From assembly GCA_965215475.1 (NCBI GenBank), contig OZ244061.1:372001-436000 (forward strand): a DNA stretch of 64,000 bases, read 5' to 3'. Positions within the stretch are counted from its first letter, which is position 1, and the number at the start of each line of letters is the position of its first letter. Both the position numbers and the translations under genes were made by a program. This document shows positions 31,501 to 40,366 of the stretch, one piece after another. The DNA comes from Bin80 sp965215475 (GTDB lineage Bacteria; Bacteroidota; Rhodothermia; Rhodothermales; Bin80). The notes beneath the pieces were generated by a model. The model was not told where the DNA came from, made no database searches, and saw only the letters and a program-made list of their open reading frames with translations.

Positions 31501-31843
31501 ACACGATGATCTCGTCCAGTTCCTCCGTAGCCTCTTGCATCGTAATGTTTACTTCGGTTGTCAGTTCAATCGCAACACGAACTCCTTCAACGGTAACCGG
31601 TGAAAACCCGATGAATGTAGCTTGAAGTATATGAACACCAGGGCGAACATTCAGGATAAAAAAGACACCGTCAATATCGGTTACGGAACCAATGGTGCTT
31701 CCTTCGACAATAACATTGACGCCAGGTAATGGGGTGTCATTTTCATCAACCACCACCCCTGTAATTTTTCCAGTTTGCGCAAAGGAGGAGGTCGACGAAA
31801 ACAAAAGAGCCAGGCAGAAAAGAATTATATATCGGCTAGTCAT
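28538..31843 (-). CDS. Large TonB-dependent receptor (OAR/SusC-like)
   Basis: An 1101-residue outer-membrane receptor. A signal peptide (MTSRYIILFCLALLFSSTSS) precedes a carboxypeptidase-regulatory-like domain (GKITGVVVDENDTPLPGVNV, IGSVTDIDGVFFILNVRPG). Next comes the plug (SQVLTAQVAFNDISSVEDRP, IRGSFFDESLYLVDGVSYND, VKVQTGGFSAEYGDVRSGVI). A long barrel shows NYGHFYQWPNAYQMYRFRMD and the PERTIQYEVGYEQ block seen in OAR-like receptors, and ends in FFGLRVKF. It is the first gene of a leftward group with the sorting-module protein (72 bp downstream) and the PorV-like protein. Ligand unknown. Confidence 0.9.
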   Translation of the reverse strand: MTSRYIILFCLALLFSSTSSFAQTGKITGVVVDENDTPLPGVNVIVEGSTIGSVTDIDGVFFILNVRPGVHILQATFIGFSPVTVEGVRVAIELTTEVNITMQEATEELDEIIVFAEQPVIQRDIAASQRNIDSEEIQSGKYQTISQVLTAQVAFNDISSVEDRPSIRGSFFDESLYLVDGVSYNDPLTNQPHYRANLDAVEEVKVQTGGFSAEYGDVRSGVINVVTREGGDRYTGSINAQYSAPAYKHFGPGPFDFNSPLVEPFVDPALGAFNGVRSDGEDNPFFDGWDAIAASLPDGSAHANKPMELYARYLWRHRSQDAVDELKNLASQGIVQFAEGVDPDDMVYHQTGVNPDYRLSATFGGPVPFYRPLKFFLSYDRLESEYAYRFPQSSFRDQNFRGKLTTTFGKGKKLNVHGYYSTQSGGTGGQGPGIGGFVSSNPFSSTGSTNKFWYPNCAVPGSRTRQIYGTHWTHAISANTFYDIKANHDRVDYEMIRQFRNTAPIPGSGGITSSSGTSGSNIDAGRIGTEVEANQRANEGLEGWQNWREWALIKIGEHWYDEAPKGFGPVNWRDITGEYRMESCNLRSDETNTRGWDFSGNFTSQLNRTNQLRAGVEFRMEGFDQYYEQIDPSVNAGNIWSSETQQFLGAIYAQNKLEFEGFVATIGLRFDILNTGEFPTLQEGCNLFENGDTSQCTGGQEGSLWTPASFPGNTTVESEDGRILGTRKVVFGDATGESRKTHIRLSPRIGVSHPISTVAKVFFNYGHFYQWPNAYQMYRFRMDTRRGFRLVELGNPLLKPERTIQYEVGYEQNIFDSMNLRMTGYYKNVNGEIGNVRFRPLAHGGSYNMAMNQSFRDVRGFETFLELRRGVFPYVSGWLSLNYLVASGAGYGYTEFFEDPVRQPSQTSGEVSSADIRPIIKGSVIFTLPDNFRGPSLGNVSLLGGLDVSISYTWRRGRQFTWNPASVPLVEDNLRWRPYERWDLRLSKSLFRAGNYETAFYIDISNLFNTRNLSSFLGSDVDGSSGWAWDGHKWWKSEVRNYMESLGYSAENQVPHDPDGAFQNTIGKPGDWNDDAIDLPAFSPWSFLERRDIFFGLRVKF

Positions 31844-32599
31844 GATGGATCAGTAGTTTGGTAGAAGAAATCAAATTCGATAAGTCCGTGGGCCTTAAGT
31901 GATGACAAGGTAAAGCCAACTTGTTCTGTACTCAATCATGAGATATTACGAGACCTTTGAAACTTATAATAACTATTTTTTTTTAGAAAATCAAGATTAC
32001 TTCTAGATTCGACATCAAAATTTTATTTTTTTCTTCTTCAGAATCATTGCAAAGGAGTCGTTTCAATCGGCTTAACTTTGCCACATGAAAACGACTTTTA
32101 GAAGCTCTCAATCCTTTTGCCACTTCTTGTCAAGTTAATTCAGTCGCAAGCGATATCTGACGAGTTGAGGTCGAAATTTTTAACTACCATGTTGAGGTAA
32201 TGGCTACGAAATAGCCCACACTAGAGCTTCCAACAGATATATTTGAATTTTCTGTCAAATCTCATATCAGGAGCTTCTATCTTGATGATTCTCCTTACTT
32301 GATGTCAACAACTGTTCAATAGCCTTAATTGGGATGTCGCCCGACTGAATCAACTTCATCGCAACCCCAAGGAATGGATTAACCCCACTTACAGGTACAT
32401 ATGTTTCGCCAAATACGAACGTCTTTAGACGATAAATAGATCAGGTTGGATTCCCACTCCTCAGCAAGTTCCATTTTCGGAAACTCCGCATAACGTCTCG
32501 AATCTCCCCTGCCTATCTCACGTAAATGCGACCGATTACTCGAATTCCACGAAATTATCTGAGATATCCGTATCTCAGACCCTTACTGTGGATAGAACG
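31844..32599. other. Intergenic region between the large TonB receptor and the PspC gene
   Basis: About 750 bp, AT-rich. It contains the segment GAGCTTCCAACAGATATATT near 32224, which resembles part of the interior of the element at 45503-45593 (GAGCTTCCAGAACGATATAT). A short hairpin GGCTA-CGAAA-TAGCC lies at 32202-32216. No gene was recognised; the receptor promoter should be at its left side. Confidence 0.5.
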
Positions 32600-32797
32600 T
32601 TAATCTTCGCTCGGGATCACAATGATTGCTAATAGATAAGCAACGAAGACTAGCCCAGCTGTAAACAAAAAAGCAAAAAAAACCCCGACTCGCAGCCATG
32701 TAAGATCCAGGTTAAAGTGTTTTGCAATTCCACTAAGTACACCGGCAACCATTTTGTTGCTGGATGAGCGTGTCAATCGGTTTTTTTCGAGGGACAT
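32600..32797 (-). CDS. Small PspC-domain membrane protein
   Basis: A 65-residue protein that is essentially one PspC domain: basic N-terminus, NKMVAGVLSGIAKHFNLDLT, WLRVGVFFAFLFTAGLVFVA and a hydrophobic end (YLLAIIVIPSED). PspC domains are found in phage-shock and envelope-stress membrane proteins. A second PspC gene lies just upstream on the same strand. No enzymatic role is implied. Confidence 0.85.
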   Translation of the reverse strand: MSLEKNRLTRSSSNKMVAGVLSGIAKHFNLDLTWLRVGVFFAFLFTAGLVFVAYLLAIIVIPSED

Positions 32798-32908
32798 TCC
32801 GTCAGGCTTTGTTACAAACGATTATGATGGCAAAGGTGGAGATTTTCACTATCAGGTCTCCAAACGGGTTGCAAACTTGTTTTGCCGTCAAGAAGAAGGA
32901 GATAAAAT

Positions 32909-33523
32909 TTACGAATAGATGTCGGGTTCATTCTCAGGAGATGGCATGAATATAGCGAGGAGTATGTAGGCGATCAAAGGGATTGCCACCCCCGTGGCCA
33001 TTATAGCGATGATGTAGAGTACACGAAATAAGGTTTCATTCATATTGATGTATTGAGCCAGCCCTCCACATACACCCGCCAAATATTTCTTGGATGACTT
33101 GGGTGGAAAATTCCATTTGGGTTTTTCCAGATTCGTTGAAATACTATGGATTTTCTCCCGAGCTCTGTGTTTGCGTTTCTTTCGTTCTGCCTTTCGTGCT
33201 CCTCTTATCGCACGTTTATTTCGTCTACGGAGCCTTGGAGATAAACCATATAATATCACCAATACTATTCCGATCAGAGGAAATAGTATGAAATAATCCT
33301 GGATACTATTTCCCGGAAGAATCCCGATTTGTTGAAAAAGGAAGAGAATGACAGCCCCCAATAACCCGTATCCAGCGATGAGAGGGAAGTTCCAAAATCG
33401 TCGCGGTTTCTCAGAAGTATTCTCAAAGAGAAGTTCTTCAACCTCTAGATTAGAGATTCTCTGAGATTCACCTTCTTCGTGCAAATCCGTTAGTTCAATC
33501 GTCTCCTTAACTCGATTTGGCAT
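32909..33523 (-). CDS. PspC-domain membrane protein with extra transmembrane helices
   Basis: A 204-residue membrane protein. The N-terminus is acidic and cytoplasmic-like (ELTDLHEEGESQRISNLEVE). Two transmembrane helices follow (FPLIAGYGLLGAVILFLFQQ and YFILFPLIGIVLVILYGLSP), then a strongly basic segment (RRRNKRAIRGARKAERKKRK). A C-terminal PspC domain closes it (KKYLAGVCGGLAQYINMNET, LFRVLYIIAIMATGVAIPLI). It starts 4 bp after the 5-formyl-THF cyclo-ligase gene ends, so the two are probably cotranscribed. Confidence 0.85.
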   Translation of the reverse strand: MPNRVKETIELTDLHEEGESQRISNLEVEELLFENTSEKPRRFWNFPLIAGYGLLGAVILFLFQQIGILPGNSIQDYFILFPLIGIVLVILYGLSPRLRRRNKRAIRGARKAERKKRKHRAREKIHSISTNLEKPKWNFPPKSSKKYLAGVCGGLAQYINMNETLFRVLYIIAIMATGVAIPLIAYILLAIFMPSPENEPDIYS

Positions 33524-33527
33524 TCGG

Positions 33528-34115
33528 CTAATTAAATCTGAACGTTCGATTGGAAGTAATTAAACCATCTAAAGGAATGTCGTGTGACTGAGTTGGAATC
33601 ATCTCTAACAGGCAACAATTTAGACTCAATCCTATTTTGAACGTGTCAACATACTCAAAAAGTCTATCATAATAGCCACCACCGTAGCCAATCCGGTTCC
33701 CCTTTCGATCAAATCCGAGACCTGGAACCAGAACGACATCAATGTCTTCTGCAACAATTTCACTACGATTCTCGGGTTCGAGAATATTCCATTGATTCAG
33801 CATGAATGTAGACTCCTGATCAAAACACCCCCACTGCATACGAGATTTTTTCGAATTCGGTTCAATCCTTGGAAATAGAACGATACTACCTCGTGCTCTG
33901 AGCCAGCAGTTCAGGGGTCGAAGATCAATTTCTTTTATTTCGATTTTAGGCCAGTAAGAAAGGACTATTTTGGCATCCTGTAATTGAGGCAATAACGCAG
34001 CTTGAGATGCAATTTTTCGGCACTCTATACGGTAGTCATTCTCTCCGATCTTTTGTCGCAATGTACGACATTGAGAACGTATCTCAGATTTAGTCAATAC
34101 CTTATTCGTATCCAT
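33528..34115 (-). CDS. 5-formyltetrahydrofolate cyclo-ligase family protein
   Basis: A 195-residue enzyme of the YgfA/MTHFS family, which converts 5-formyl-THF to 5,10-methenyl-THF with ATP. The N-terminal LTKSEIRSQCRTLRQKI matches the family's first helix. The C-terminal VVLVPGLGFDRKGNRIGYGG block and the following GYYDRL are the nucleotide- and folate-binding signature. The central part (IVLSYWPKIEIKEIDLRPLN) matches the KPKxxE region in form. It heads the leftward group with the PspC proteins. Confidence 0.9.
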   Translation of the reverse strand: MDTNKVLTKSEIRSQCRTLRQKIGENDYRIECRKIASQAALLPQLQDAKIVLSYWPKIEIKEIDLRPLNCWLRARGSIVLFPRIEPNSKKSRMQWGCFDQESTFMLNQWNILEPENRSEIVAEDIDVVLVPGLGFDRKGNRIGYGGGYYDRLFEYVDTFKIGLSLNCCLLEMIPTQSHDIPLDGLITSNRTFRFN

Positions 34116-34248
34116 CCGAGAATCTCATATAATTTAGTAGGGGTTCCCACTAACAGCTTAATCGAGTATAAACCGTAGAGTTAAGTCGTCATTCTACTTG
34201 AAGAATGACATTAAGTGGGGAATCTGTTTTTCGGGGTATCTTGGAGAT

Positions 34249-34339
34249 GCTCTTGCAAAATCTCTCTTACTTGGGTGCAAACATTGCTCTGAGAATACCT
34301 GAAGGGATCTTTATATCTGGATCCGGGGGGTGCAAGAGC
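34249..34339. mobile_element. 91-bp MITE-like element, copy A
   Basis: Bounded by GCTCTTGCA and its inverse TGCAAGAGC. The length is exactly that of the element at 45503-45593, which has the same left arm GCTCTTGCAAAA. The interiors share little sequence, so the grouping rests on ends, length and intergenic location. Confidence 0.4.
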
Positions 34340-34480
34340 CTCTGGATAAAGATCCACTCCACCTGGATAGAAGTAAAGAATCCAAGTTTAATGATGTATA
34401 AACCTACTTCTTTCATCACTACGGTCACGTCACATTATGTGAATCTGTGTAGATTCATATTCATCCATGCAAACAGTAAA

Positions 34481-34828
34481 TTAGACACCCCAATTGAAGA
34501 TGTTTGCCAAAAATCCAAGAACTCCCGTGGCTGCTAAGATGCTCAGGATAACAATCAAGGTATTGTACTTGGCGTTCTGGGAATCAATCTTGGAGTTCAA
34601 TTGAGCGGTGTTGCCATCAAACTTGGAGTTCAATTGAGCGATGTTGCCATCAAACTTGGATTCCAAGCGAGTTCGGATCGTGTCAATCCTTTCTAATACG
34701 TTTGCTGATGCCATGTCCGTGATCAGTTCTGTGAGTTCATTGGCCTCATCTGCTGTGAGTTCAGGCTTGCGAAGCAAGTAAGAAATCCCGGTAAATTGAC
34801 CCACTTGGTCAGGATTTTGCTCGGTCAT
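34481..34828 (-). CDS. Small coiled-coil membrane-anchored protein (Bdr-like)
   Basis: A 115-residue protein. The N-terminal half has acidic, helical sequence (LTADEANELTELITDMASAN). A coiled-coil repeat region follows with three repeats of an 11-residue unit (LESKFDGNIAQ, LNSKFDGNTAQ, LNSKIDSQNAK). A single C-terminal transmembrane helix (LIVILSILAATGVLGFLANI) ends the protein. The repeat is also visible as 33-bp direct repeats in the DNA. This layout resembles Borrelia Bdr-type proteins and phage-associated coiled-coil proteins, for which no biochemical function is established. It is isolated among poor-coding sequence, so it may be of mobile origin. Confidence 0.6.
   Translation of the reverse strand: MTEQNPDQVGQFTGISYLLRKPELTADEANELTELITDMASANVLERIDTIRTRLESKFDGNIAQLNSKFDGNTAQLNSKIDSQNAKYNTLIVILSILAATGVLGFLANIFNWGV
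34585..34668. repeat. 33-bp direct repeats inside the coiled-coil gene
   Basis: Two nearly identical units with core CTTGGAGTTCAATTGAGCG then TGTTGCCATCAAA follow each other, and a third diverged unit adjoins them. They encode the 11-residue coiled-coil unit. Confidence 0.8.
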
Positions 34829-36258
34829 ATATGAATTGAAGTAAAATAGGTTTCACTACGATTTACAGGAAAAAGTACCCTGTGGATGGTTGTTTTTTCC
34901 TTGATTAACTTGAATCCCTGCTTTTACCTGTCATACAGGATTTCGGGACATCTATTGATCCTTCGCATTCTTCTTCTTCTGGAGTTTACTCACTCAAAAA
35001 GGGCGCCCCCATTTATTTGTAGATGTCTCCTTACCAAATCAATCAATAAGAGCCTCTTGCAAAACTCTCGAGTTTTGATTTCGCAAACCTCAGGCATGCA
35101 GGTCCACCTTACGCCTCCTCTTGTGCTCCCCAAAAAAAGAACTCCAGATCATCTTGATGACAAACGTGATTTTTCCAAGATTTACCGCCAATTGACATTT
35201 GTGGATGAATTTTGGTTGCGAATCGTATGAATTCTACACACCAACCCTAAGCCCCCCTTGCGTCTCTGCTTACAAGCGCAAACCGATCCAGAATATATGG
35301 GATTCTCGTATGGATACCCTTATTCAATGGTGACAAGTTGTATCAAATCTCAGTTCATGATTACTCATTGTTGTCCCTAGATGCTTTGGGGTGATAAGCA
35401 GATCTTACTCCCGTGTATACATCATGCACCGGCCTAAAAACAAAACCTATCCCTATACTTAGTGCACTTGGACAGAGAATTCAGATCATACCCTCGATAT
35501 CTGAAGAGAAAGTTCTACGCATTTCTGTCATATTTTTTTCTGTTTTTGGGAATATACGCGGTAGAAGGCGTTTATCGAAATTGTAGTATTCTCGTGACTT
35601 GCCCAAGCTCACATGGAATAAAACGTGACTTCGTCTATTTTGGGACAACTGGAAACCATTCTCTTACTATTTCATGTCATTCCGAGTCTTTGTCGTGACT
35701 CAAATCCTTTTCCCCCTTTGTTTTCTGCTGTAGCAGAGGATGTAATTCACAGCAATGAATCGATCGTCGAATAACCGACATATATCGGATACATTTATGC
35801 TACTGGATAGGATTATCAATGATGGGTATAGGAACAGGGCTCTCTTTATTCAAACGATACTCGAAACCTGATCGCCCCATGTGTACAAGATTCTCTGTCT
35901 CATTCGTATCTTTCACACAGTAATGAAATAAAAGGGAATTATACCGATGGTTACGCATGAGTTGTTTATAGCCAAAAGTTGTAAATTTGGAGCGTTACGT
36001 CCGGGATTGGTGATGTCTACCGCACAAACTAGCGATGTTGAATGGACGGCGAGGAGCGTTTCCGTTAGGAACTCCGAGAACCCGTCAAATGGACCGGTGG
36101 TTTGCGTAATCATCGGTATAATTCCCAAATAAAACCCTAGGTCATAATCCTCCATTTACAGAGGTGACCTAGTCGAATCCCCATGAGGCTATAAATCTGG
36201 AGTATCATAGATTATTTTTTGTCGCTTTCGCGTTTTATTATGGCCCATTTCTTGAAGC
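34829..36258. other. Long low-coding region
   Basis: About 1.4 kb without a gene I can support. It has several short frames, none with recognisable domains. At 35053-35065 it carries CCTCTTGCAAAAC, matching the arms of the MITE-like elements, next to the hairpin AAAACTC-TC-GAGTTTT. This is probably eroded mobile or relic sequence. Confidence 0.5.
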
Positions 36259-36621
36259 ATGCGTAAGCAAAACAAGATTGAAGTTGAGCGTATCCTGAAT
36301 AAGGAAACCATCCTCTACAAAGATCGTGTGCTGAGTGACGTTACTCTAGACTGTAAACCACGCAAATCTACACTTCTTCATACAGCTTCACGTTTGTTAC
36401 TCTATTCCAGAACCCCCATGGGGCTTCAGCTTACCATTGCTAGATACAAGGAGGTGGAGCATATTACATCAGGAAAGAAAAAAGGGAAACACTATGTCCA
36501 ACTTCTTGGAGAGGGTTCTAGAGTTCTTCTTCTTTTCGACTCCAAATCTTCCCGAGAGACGTACAAGGATCTCTGTGCAGCAATTATCAAAGATCATCGT
36601 ATACAGGGGATGGAAGATTGA
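36259..36621 (+). CDS. Hypothetical protein, possible PH/GRAM-like fold
   Basis: A 120-residue soluble protein with no signal peptide or membrane helix. The sequence alternates strand-like and turn segments (LLLYSRTPMGLQLTIARYKE, VEHITSGKKKGKHYVQLLGE, SRVLLLFDSKSSRETYKDLC) and ends in a helix. This pattern is compatible with a PH/GRAM-type domain, but I cannot name a family. It lies 50 bp upstream of the LpxH-like gene in the same direction and could be cotranscribed. Confidence 0.5.
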   Translation: MRKQNKIEVERILNKETILYKDRVLSDVTLDCKPRKSTLLHTASRLLLYSRTPMGLQLTIARYKEVEHITSGKKKGKHYVQLLGEGSRVLLLFDSKSSRETYKDLCAAIIKDHRIQGMED

Positions 36622-36671
36622 TTTTTGGTTCTCCCTAAGTTTTTACTGCCTCGAGGCTTCTGCCCCCCTAA

Positions 36672-37499
36672 ATGAGTAGTATAAACCACTACCGTACAAT
36701 TTGGTTATCCGACTTTCACCTCGGCACGAAAGATGCAAAAGCAGCCTACCTGCTTGATTTCCTTCGTCATAACGAAAGTGAAACTCTTTATCTTGTCGGA
36801 GACATCTTTGATGGCTGGGCTCTGTCTCGATCATGGCATTGGGATCAGTTTCATAACAACGTCGTCCAAAAAATTCTGCGGAAAGCCAGAAAAGGAACCC
36901 GTGTGATATACCTCCCCGGAAATCATGATGAATTCGCCCGGGACTATCTGGGGCTACGTTTGGGAAGAATTCAAATTAAACAAGAAGCGATGCATGTGAC
37001 GGCGGATGGTCGTAAGCTGCTCGTCCTGCATGGAGATGTCTTCGATGGGATGATTCGGCATGCACGCTGGCTCTCCGTGATTGGATCCAAAGCCTATCGT
37101 GCTCTTCTCATTTCAAATCGTGGATTGAATCGAGCAAGGAGATTCCTCGGAATGCCTTACTGGTCCCTCTCTGCCTATATGAAGCATCGTACAAAACGCG
37201 CAGTCCAAGCGATTGCCGACTTTGAAAATGCGATGGTGAGAGTTGCAAAAGAGAATCATGCTGATGGGATTGTTTGTGGTCATGTTCATTTTGCCGAAAT
37301 ACGTGAAATCGAATCGATCCTCTATGCGAACTCAGGAGACTGGATTGAAAGCTGCACCGGACTAGTTGAACATTTTGATGGACGACTGGAGCTTTTGCAT
37401 TGGGTCACAATGGATCATAACCCTCAGCTAACTCGAGCTACAACCAATGGGATCCTGATTGATCCGCTGAACCAGTCTACGACTGAAATTACGGCATAA
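36672..37499 (+). CDS. LpxH-like metallophosphoesterase (UDP-2,3-diacylglucosamine diphosphatase family)
   Basis: A 275-residue calcineurin-like phosphoesterase. All five metal-binding motifs are visible: WLSDFHLG, LVGDIFDGWAL, LPGNHDEFARDY, VLHGDVFDGMIRHARW and VCGHVHFAEIREIESILYAN. The GDIFDxW and HARW-type residues and the length match the UDP-2,3-diacylglucosamine hydrolase superfamily (LpxH/LpxH2), a lipid A step at the inner-membrane surface. The last ~20 residues extend past the usual end. It is followed by a glycosyltransferase-like gene after one base, suggesting a shared envelope role; a different UDP-lipid or nucleotide substrate cannot be excluded. Confidence 0.8.
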   Translation: MSSINHYRTIWLSDFHLGTKDAKAAYLLDFLRHNESETLYLVGDIFDGWALSRSWHWDQFHNNVVQKILRKARKGTRVIYLPGNHDEFARDYLGLRLGRIQIKQEAMHVTADGRKLLVLHGDVFDGMIRHARWLSVIGSKAYRALLISNRGLNRARRFLGMPYWSLSAYMKHRTKRAVQAIADFENAMVRVAKENHADGIVCGHVHFAEIREIESILYANSGDWIESCTGLVEHFDGRLELLHWVTMDHNPQLTRATTNGILIDPLNQSTTEITA

Positions 37500-37500
37500 C

Positions 37501-38610
37501 ATGAATGGATTACGTGTTCTATTCATTGTACAAGGAGAAGGACGCGGCCACTTGACCCAAGCACTTGCCCTTGCGTCCATTCTTCATAGATCTGGGCATT
37601 TAGTCTGTAAAGCCGTGGTGAGCCAAGGTGGAGATTCTACTCTTCCCGACTATTTTGAAGAATGCCTGGGAGCTCCTGTCATAAAAGTGCCAAGCGGTCG
37701 CTTCTTTGTCAATCATGAAACTCGAAGTATTGATTGGGGACGCACATTGGTCAGTAACAGTTTCCGATGGAACGAATTCAACCGCAACTTCACGATTCTC
37801 AACGAAATACTCCAAAATGATCAACCGGATATCATTGTAAACTTCTTTGAACCGCTCGCGGGATTTTTTATTATCCGTGAGCGCCCAAAAATCCCGATGG
37901 TAGCTGTAGCCCATCAATTTATGTTTCTTCATCCGCAGTACCAGTTCCCCCCCGGCTTTGAGGTGCAGAGAATCTCAACCGTAGCTTTCACTCGATTAAC
38001 TGGATTGGGCGCAGAACGCCGGTTGGCACTTTCTATTTATGATGCTCCTCCCCTTCCAGAGAAAAAAATTGTTGTCATGCCTCCCCTACTCCGGGATGAA
38101 TTTTTTGAATTGCCCAAAGATGTCTCTGAGCCCTATTTCCTGATCTACCTCTATCATCATAGCCTCAGCAAGGATGTCATTGCCTGGCACAAACGCAACC
38201 CAACTTACCAACTACACTGTTTCTGGAATAACAATGAAGCCGATGAGATCACGCACTATAGTGATACACTCACCTTCCATCGCCTACATGGGAGTCGCTT
38301 TCTAGAAATGATGGCTCTATGCCAAGGGCTTGTGACTACCTCAGGATTCGAAACCATGGCAGAGGCCATGTACCTTCGTAAACCTCTCATGCTCAACCCT
38401 CTTCACAAACACTTTGAACAGCACTGCAACGGATTGGATGGCACGAACCTTGGTGCGGCCATCCAAACGAGCGATCTGAACCTGGATCGGCTAATCGAAT
38501 TTATTCCAAACTACAACTTCGATCCAACCAAATTTCGATCATGGATTGGGAAAGCCGAAGAAATGTTTGTCCGTGAGCTAGAGATTGTTGCGTCAAAGAA
38601 AAAATCGTAG
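37501..38610 (+). CDS. Glycosyltransferase-like protein (MJ1255/TIGR00661 type)
   Basis: A 369-residue cytosolic protein with a two-domain GT-B pattern. The N-terminus has the glycine-rich loop FIVQGEGRGHLTQALALASI. The C-terminal domain shows HGSRFLEMMALCQGLVTTSG, FETMAEAMYLRKPLMLNPL and HFEQHCNGL, matching the nucleotide-sugar-binding end of GT28/MurG-like enzymes. The sugar and acceptor are unknown. It starts one base after the LpxH-like gene, so the pair is likely an operon acting on an envelope glycolipid. Confidence 0.75.
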   Translation: MNGLRVLFIVQGEGRGHLTQALALASILHRSGHLVCKAVVSQGGDSTLPDYFEECLGAPVIKVPSGRFFVNHETRSIDWGRTLVSNSFRWNEFNRNFTILNEILQNDQPDIIVNFFEPLAGFFIIRERPKIPMVAVAHQFMFLHPQYQFPPGFEVQRISTVAFTRLTGLGAERRLALSIYDAPPLPEKKIVVMPPLLRDEFFELPKDVSEPYFLIYLYHHSLSKDVIAWHKRNPTYQLHCFWNNNEADEITHYSDTLTFHRLHGSRFLEMMALCQGLVTTSGFETMAEAMYLRKPLMLNPLHKHFEQHCNGLDGTNLGAAIQTSDLNLDRLIEFIPNYNFDPTKFRSWIGKAEEMFVRELEIVASKKKS

Positions 38611-39028
38611 ATCACTGCAGGATCATCCGATCTGGAACTCCCTACTCTGTTCACCAGCTCTATCCCCGACATACTCCGCCCATAAATACAGGCTTGTTAG
38701 GCAACCTTGCCTGACATCGCACAGTTATCTGGATTTATTCCGGGGGAAATGATGTACCTGATGTTCTCGTTTTTCCTGACCTCGACGTGCCCACACAACC
38801 ATACTGATCGCTGCCGTCATGAGCCCTGCAATCCCAAAGGTGCGCCAATAATTCTGCTTTTTCATTTTACTGTGATTGATTCAAGATTTATAAAGTACAA
38901 GACTGGTTCTTTATTACCCCCACCACCCCCACTACGATGAATGCAACGGTACTTTTTTCTTGGCCATCATGTGCACTCCACCGCCTCAGATCTTGTAACC
39001 CTGAAATACGCACTCGTAGTCACATAGA
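38611..39028. other. Intergenic region between convergent genes
   Basis: Lies between the glycosyltransferase gene (rightward) and the nucleotide-sugar dehydrogenase (leftward). It has a CCCCCACCACCCCCAC stretch near 38920. No gene or clear terminator stem is seen. Confidence 0.5.
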
Positions 39029-40366
39029 CTACATCTCCACCTTATTCTGAGAATATCGCAGGATCTCATCATACTCCTGATGCAAGGTTGCACGCGTATC
39101 AACAACCAATCGTGCCCTTTCATGTACCTCTTCCCAATCATAACTGGAATGGTCGGCAGCGATCAGTACACAATCCGCCAATTCCAGCGCACGATTCAGG
39201 TTCGTAACGCAGACCATTTCCAAATCATCCAGCGTGAATGTAGACACGAGAGGATCGTGATAACTGACCTCTGCTCCCTTGTCTCTAAGAAGTTTCAGTA
39301 TATCTAATGCCGGGGATTCCCGTAAATCCCCCACATTTTTTTTGTATCCGACCCCAATGACAAGAATATTACTTCCACGAAGTGGCTTACCGACTTCATT
39401 CAGAATATCCTGAGTGCGGTGCACCCAATATAATGGCATCGCAGTATTAATTTCGGTTGCCAATTCAATAAAACGCGCCGTATAGCCTAGCGTGCGCAGC
39501 TTCCAGGACAGGTATTGTGGATCAATTGGAATGCAGTGTCCTCCTAAACCAGGGCCAGGTAAAAATTTCATGAATCCAAAGGGCTTGGTTGCTGCCGCCT
39601 CAATGACTTCCCAAGCATTTAAACCAAGTTTATCACACACCAAGAGAACCTCGTTCGCCAAACCGATATTGACGGCTCGAAAAGTATTTTCTACTAGCTT
39701 GGTCAGCTCAGCCGCCTCGGTACTTGATACAGGTACAACGGACTCAATCACAGATTCATATAGTACCTGTCCCACCTGAAGGCATGACGATGTCACCCCT
39801 CCCATGACTTTTGGGGTATTTTCCGTCGTCCAATCTTTACGACCTGGGTCCACACGCTCCGGAGAAAAACAAAGAAAAAAATCCTTGCCAACTTCCAGAT
39901 TCATTCCTTCCTGATGAAATCTGGGCAAAATGACTTCGGTCGTCGTACCCGGGTACGTAGTACTCTCCAGAATGATGGTCATCCCCGGATGGAGATGTTT
40001 GGCAATGGCATCCGTGGCACTCAGAATATGTGAAATATCCGGGGCACCCGTTTTTCGAAGTGGGGTTGGCACACAAATGCTGGCTGAATCACACGTGTCA
40101 AGGACACTGAAGTCACTGCTGGCACTCAACACTCCACTTTTTACCAGAGGAGCGAGTCGGTCATTGGGAATATCCTCAATGTACGATGCACCTCGATTCA
40201 ACAAGCGCACCTTTTTCTGATCTATATCAATCCCAATAACCCTGAATCGTGCTTCAGCAAACGCCACCGCCAACGGTAAGCCTACATATCCCAACCCCAA
40301 GATCGCAATACGAAAATTGCGGGAAGCGATCTTTTCTTTTATGGATTGCAATACTGTTTCACTCAT
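39029..40366 (-). CDS. UDP-N-acetylglucosamine 6-dehydrogenase-type nucleotide-sugar dehydrogenase
   Basis: A 445-residue NAD-dependent dehydrogenase that oxidises the C6 of a UDP-sugar to a uronate. The N-terminal Rossmann motif is IAILGLGYVGLPLAVAFAEA. ESTTYPGTTTEVI is the conserved SMTxPGT-type strand, and VSSTEAAELTKLVENTFRAV is the dimer/active-site helix. GPGLGGHCIPIDPQYLSWK holds the catalytic cysteine. YKKNVGDLRESPALDI begins the C-terminal UDP-binding domain. The GLGGHCIPIDP context and length point to the WbpA/UDP-GlcNAc branch. It follows the ATP sulfurylase/APS kinase gene with a 0-12 bp gap in one leftward group with the permease and Ugd. Confidence 0.85.
   Translation of the reverse strand: MSETVLQSIKEKIASRNFRIAILGLGYVGLPLAVAFAEARFRVIGIDIDQKKVRLLNRGASYIEDIPNDRLAPLVKSGVLSASSDFSVLDTCDSASICVPTPLRKTGAPDISHILSATDAIAKHLHPGMTIILESTTYPGTTTEVILPRFHQEGMNLEVGKDFFLCFSPERVDPGRKDWTTENTPKVMGGVTSSCLQVGQVLYESVIESVVPVSSTEAAELTKLVENTFRAVNIGLANEVLLVCDKLGLNAWEVIEAAATKPFGFMKFLPGPGLGGHCIPIDPQYLSWKLRTLGYTARFIELATEINTAMPLYWVHRTQDILNEVGKPLRGSNILVIGVGYKKNVGDLRESPALDILKLLRDKGAEVSYHDPLVSTFTLDDLEMVCVTNLNRALELADCVLIAADHSSYDWEEVHERARLVVDTRATLHQEYDEILRYSQNKVEM

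Noticed and set aside
34505..34600. Idea that the coiled-coil protein's end is a truncated larger gene
   Set aside because: It closes cleanly with a transmembrane helix and a stop, matching the expected layout of small Bdr-like proteins.
35462..36155. Short open frames in the low-coding region (about 60-80 codons)
   Set aside because: No recognisable motif, no signal peptide, no start context and no conserved composition, so not reported as genes.
36100..36200. Sequence resembling a tRNA arm (CTAGTCGAATCC) in the low-coding region
   Set aside because: No acceptor stem or anticodon loop could be folded around it; no tRNA gene was found anywhere in the window.
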